Source: Quillaja saponaria
Taxonomy: Eukaryota > Streptophyta > Magnoliopsida > Fabales > Quillajaceae
NCBI GenBank assembly: GCA_029379385.1
Contig: CM055608.1
Span: 17,172,350-17,236,349, forward strand
Direction of reading: 5' to 3'
Length of the DNA stretch: 64,000 bases
Below, piece after piece: positions 60,670 through 64,000 of the stretch (its first letter is position 1; every line of letters starts with the position of its first letter). The translations under genes and the position numbers were made by a program. The notes under the pieces were generated by a model that saw only the letters and a list, made by a program, of their open reading frames with translations, did no database searches and was not told the origin of the DNA.

Positions 60670-61003
60670 TAGCAGACGGACTACCGCCGTTTTTCCTTTC
60701 CTTTTAATTTTTGACTTTAATTTCTTTCTTTAATTTATGCATTGCATAGCATAACTCTTTTAGCAGTCTTGCTGCTCCCTACTTCACTACCCCCATGATA
60801 TTCCTTCACTCTTTAGGGTCGCCACCGATCCTCGATTAGCGGATGGACTACCGCCGTTTCTCCTTCCCTTTTAATTTTAGTATTTAATTTCTTTTTTTTT
60901 ATTTATGCATTGCATAGCATAACTCTTTTAGTAGTCCTGCTACTCCCTACTTCACTACCTTCATGATCTTCCTCCGCTCTTTAAGGCCTCCACTGGTCCT
61001 CGA
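60670..61003 (+). repeat. Two 167-bp tandem units in the leader
   Basis: Unit 1 begins at about 60669 (ttagcagacggactaccgcc) and unit 2 at about 60836 (ttagcggatggactaccgcc). Both contain tttatgcattgcatagcata and tactccctacttcactacc. A shorter third relative is seen near 60606. It forms part of the untranslated leader before the primer site. Confidence 0.75.
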
Positions 61004-61005
61004 TT

Positions 61006-61018
61006 TGGTATCAGAGCC
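61006..61018 (+). other. tRNA-iMet primer binding site
   Basis: TGGTATCAGAGCC is complementary to the 3' end of plant initiator tRNA-Met. It lies about 580 nt after the TATA-like box. The base before it is not an LTR CA end, which fits a pararetrovirus more than an LTR element. Confidence 0.75.
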
Positions 61019-61049
61019 AAGGGGGAAGTAGGGATGAAAGTGTGAAGAT

Positions 61050-62158
61050 TTATTTTTCTTTGGCTAATTGTCTTTGTATTTTGTCGTCTTGACAGATTTT
61101 TAAAGCAACTTTCTGGACATAGCTGCAAAGTTGTCCATAAATCAATTGTTCATAAGGGATAATTCCATTATTAATATTTCGTATTTTTTCTCTAACTTTG
61201 TCTCCTAAAAAGCGAGGAAGACTAGCTATAAATTTTTCCTTCCAAAAAGGTTAATTACTATTGGACCTAGAAAAGATTATGGTAAAGAAGGTATCTTTAT
61301 ACCATCTAAAGTTAGCTATGGTACGACAGTTAAGATTAGAAAGGAGTTTTTATTACGCCATATAGACGGATCTCTGATGAAATGTTTTGTGATAGCATAA
61401 ATAAGAGTATTTATGGAATCTTAAATTTGATTTCCTTCTTCCTTAAGGAGAGGATTTCCTTCAGTATCAATTTTGATGGCTAAGTTTATTTGGTTTCGTT
61501 CATCTTCAGTGAGTTGTTCATCCTACCAATTTTTTAATTAACCAGTAAAACCGGCTATTAAAATATTAAGGATAGATTGATCAGAACAATTGTGAGAGAT
61601 TTGATAGGCAGTACTAACCATGGTCATTTGTTGTAACATATTAAGAATATTGTATTCGGATTGACCATCTATATTTTATTCATAGATGTTGTTTGCAGTG
61701 AAAGAATTATTGATTATCTGGAGTTTTTCTTCTGTGACTAAGTCAAGAGAAGAAGCTCTAGGATAATATAATTTTTGTGGCTTTCGCCAGTTGGTGTTTT
61801 GAATTGGATTAATTTTTTTTCGGGAAATTTTCTTAGAATGATCAGTTTGTTCAGATATACAATCTGCATTGCTTAAGTTATTAATTGAATTAGTTTATTG
61901 AGGAGTGTCGGGGACAATATTTTTCTCTATTCGAATAATTTGTTTAGAGATTTTATCAAGAAGTTCATGTTGAGAAGAAGATTTTGAACTAGAACCTAAT
62001 TCTTTTTTAATCTTTGTGGGGATCTGGTAAGGAGTAAAAAAAGGGTTTTCATTTTGTAAATTAGTTTTGGATTCAGAGAGATGATCTCCTATAGCTTGAA
62101 GATAATAATTGGTATAATTGTGTTGTTCATAAAGAGATTGTATGTCTTTAGAATATGA
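61050..62158 (-). pseudogene. Inverted partial copy of the pararetrovirus-like 5' coding region
   Basis: The reverse complement matches 55003-56109 over about 1.1 kb (for example, plus 61150-61200 against 55970-56020), with roughly 90% identity by eye. It covers the end of the N-terminal domain and the capsid-like part. It begins about 30 nt after the primer site and ends at 62158. Its stops are not all the same as those in the forward copy, so it comes from a separate copy and is not a recent duplicate of the forward arm. Confidence 0.85.
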
Positions 62159-62263
62159 AAGTCTAAAGAGATTATATTAATTTTGAAATGCATGAGGCAT
62201 CCATATTTGGAATATGAAAGTGTGCCAAAAAATTTGTAATTTGGATAAAACAAGTTGATCAAA

Positions 62264-62332
62264 TTTAGTAGCATAAGCCACATCTATAATTAGAGTCCCA
62301 GGTTCATCCATTTGGTGCCATAATGTTAGCAC
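62264..62332 (-). repeat. 69-bp segment shared with 39415-39484
   Basis: Read on the minus strand (gtgctaacattatggcacca, then aatggatgaacc), it matches 39415-39484 with only a few differences. In both places the open frame reads LTLWHQMDEP-TLIID. The identity is unknown. It lies 4 bp from the start of a gypsy LTR. Confidence 0.7.
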
Positions 62333-62335
62333 ATA

Positions 62336-64000
62336 TGTTGTAGCCCGACCTCGTAAAATCAAGTTTTAGATATATAATATGTAAATTTCAGTTATAAAGT
62401 AACAATGACATAAACAAATTAAAGAAATAACAATAAAATTTAACATTTCATAACCTGGTATCATAGTAATACATTTTAGTGATTTTTTTTATTATACAAG
62501 GAAATTGTGATAACCCGATATATCCTTATTTTACTATCGATGTTTTAATATACATTTTGGAGTGTTGTACGTAATTTATTAGGCATTTAAATTAATAATA
62601 TATTATACATAGTAGTATTAAATATTATAATCCAATATTCTAGTGGGTATTTTAAAAAAATGTTGTACGTACATTATTATAACCCAACATCGTGAAGTCA
62701 AGTTTTAAGTATAATGTGAAAATATTAGTTATAAGATATTTTGTTATCTAATATAAATTTTAGTAAGTGAATTATATATGTTAGCTAAACAAATTGGAAA
62801 AGTAATAACCAATGGGTATATAATATATATACACACCTAGATTCAATTTTCTCCATAAATAAGTTATACTTTGACCTTAAAGTTACTTTTTTTTTTCTTT
62901 TTTTTTTTTCTGGAGAATTCTTGGCCAAGTCTTCTATTTTCCCTCCCCTATTTTTCCTCTTCTGCTGAACCGTGAGCTCACCTCCTTACAACAACATAAT
63001 TTCATCTTCTTTAAAAGGGTGCTAGTTTTTCTTCTTGGAGCTTTAAAGTAGTGGATCAGTAGACTGAAGTTGATTGGGAAGTAGCTAGCCATGCCCTGTT
63101 TTCCTCTTCATCAATCCTGACTATATTTGGCTACTACTTTAGTTTTCTTTCTTCCTTTCAATTTCCGTGACAACCGCCTTCCCCTTTATTCTTATTGTTC
63201 TACAACCGAGTTCTATTGCCTCTTGCCCTGTTTATGTTTTTTTATTTTTTATGTCTAGGCCGTGTATTATCTTCTTGCATCCAAGAGGGTTTTGAGTTTT
63301 AGCCTAATTGTTTCTTCCTTCCTCCCTAAATTTAACATAGTTTAGTTGGAAGCTACCATGAGCTGGAAGGAGCTTGGACTAAGCCCTATTCTTGCTGTAG
63401 CAAGCGTGAGCTAAGAGCTTTCTATGCTCTATTTTTCAGCCAAGCAGAGAAAGCAACTCCTACACTCTTGCTAACAACCAGTTCAGTTGTGGGAGCTTGG
63501 GAGGAAGGGTGCAGGATTTTATTCCTTGCCGTGAGCTTACTAGTAGTTAGTGAGTTGTGTGTTGCTTAATTAGATTATAGGTTGGTTTATCTCTTTGTAA
63601 TTTTGGATATTTAATTGGTTAGAACTAAAGATTAAAAAGAAAGAGTGAATAAGGATTTAGGATTTAAGAACTTATTCCTTTAAATTTAAAGAGTATGAAT
63701 ATTAGAATTGTAAAGTTCAAGTTTTAGAAAATTAATTGATTGAAATCTTAATAACTAAGTATTATGTGAACTTAAATAAATAATCTTAAGAACAAAGAAT
63801 AAATAAGTGTGGTTAAATGACTAAGGAAAGACAAATCCTAAAATAAGATTGAATGCATCTATATTGGAAGGGTATGATCTAAGCTTTAGGGTAAATTTAA
63901 ATAGAGTAACTTAATTTGGATTTAATACTAGAAAATGAGAGATGTTAAAATTATAAGATAGTATTAATTTGTTGGTATTAATATATATATATATATATTA
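62336..64000 (+). mobile_element. Gypsy LTR, copy H, 5' part, runs off the window
   Basis: It begins TGTTGTAGCCCGACCTCGTA, a variant of the family LTR start, and follows 30245-30610 closely (ttttagatataatatgtaaatt, tatacaaggaaattgtgata). LTR-start-like sequences recur at about 62453, 62502 and 62677, so the 5' end seems internally duplicated. The pyrimidine-rich R-like part lies at about 62880-63300. An (AT)n run ends the window. Confidence 0.65.

Larger units (their letters stand above)
54640..61050 (+). mobile_element. Endogenous pararetrovirus-like element (Caulimoviridae-related), decayed
   Basis: About 6.4 kb in the order: unknown N-terminal domain, capsid-like part, zinc knuckle, coiled coil, aspartic protease, RT, RNase H, a second ORF, promoter-like region, leader of about 560-590 nt, and a tRNA-iMet primer site. 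No LTRs flank it, no integrase is present, and the primer site sits far downstream of a TATA box instead of next to an LTR end. This is the layout of plant pararetroviruses, which replicate through pregenomic RNA as episomes and enter genomes by accident. No 30K-type movement protein is recognisable to me, and I cannot give the genus. Stops and frameshifts make it non-functional. A Ty3/gypsy element is the main alternative; the missing integrase and LTRs argue against it. Confidence 0.7.

Noticed and set aside
60284..61020. Reading the region before the primer site as an LTR
   Set aside because: The TG..CA borders and a second copy at the other end are missing, and the primer site is about 580 nt from the TATA box without a CA end, so a pararetroviral leader fits better.
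1..64000. tRNA, rRNA, microRNA, CRISPR or prokaryotic-type operon
   Set aside because: I found no cloverleaf-like gene apart from the degenerate SINE, no CRISPR repeats and no ribosomal sequence; the DNA is nuclear plant DNA. Short RNA genes cannot be excluded without folding tools.

Overview
The window looks like nuclear DNA of a eudicot plant. It is AT-rich and gene-poor, the genes have GT-AG introns and TATA boxes, and most of the sequence is plant transposable elements in layers. I see no bacterial-style operons, CRISPR arrays or rRNA genes. I cannot name the species.

Left part (1-5.3 kb): a five-coding-exon NF-YA (CCAAT-box factor subunit A) gene on the minus strand. Its C-terminus runs off the left edge. 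It has a leader intron, an upstream ORF and a TATA box near 5230. From 5.3 to 17.4 kb the DNA is intergenic and holds a small tRNA-derived SINE with a 15-bp target duplication, two hAT-like non-autonomous elements, one weaker MITE-like element, an RNase H scrap and a decayed copia 3' end with a 295-bp LTR.

Middle part (17.8-44 kb): a truncated Ty1/copia element on the minus strand (22.8-25.6 kb coding, LTR 17.8-22.8 kb). Its LTR is split by a structurally complete RTE-type LINE with a perfect 16-bp target duplication. From 25.6 kb rightwards there are many fragments of one Ty3/gypsy chromovirus family with long LTRs in both orientations. They include an integrase remnant and a chromodomain remnant, and a block of tandem repeats at 38.4-39.7 kb lies among them.

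Right part (44.9-64 kb): the second real gene, at 45135-45515, is a small secreted six-cysteine prolamin-like/ECA1-type protein. It lies in a segment that occurs again 6,930 bp to the right, where the copy is a pseudogene with an early stop. Both copies carry the same L1 LINE fragment and LTR scrap, so these insertions came before the duplication. The second copy ends in an AT repeat that abuts a 6.4-kb decayed pararetrovirus-like (Caulimoviridae-related) element. This has capsid, zinc-knuckle, protease, RT and RNase H parts, a downstream ORF, a promoter-like motif array, a long leader and a tRNA-Met primer site. Just past the primer site lies an inverted partial copy of its own 5' coding part. 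The window ends in another gypsy LTR.

Only the NF-YA gene and the first prolamin-like gene look functional. The most interesting areas are the pararetrovirus-like element with its inverted arm, the gene/pseudogene duplication, and the leader and splice-site oddities of NF-YA.
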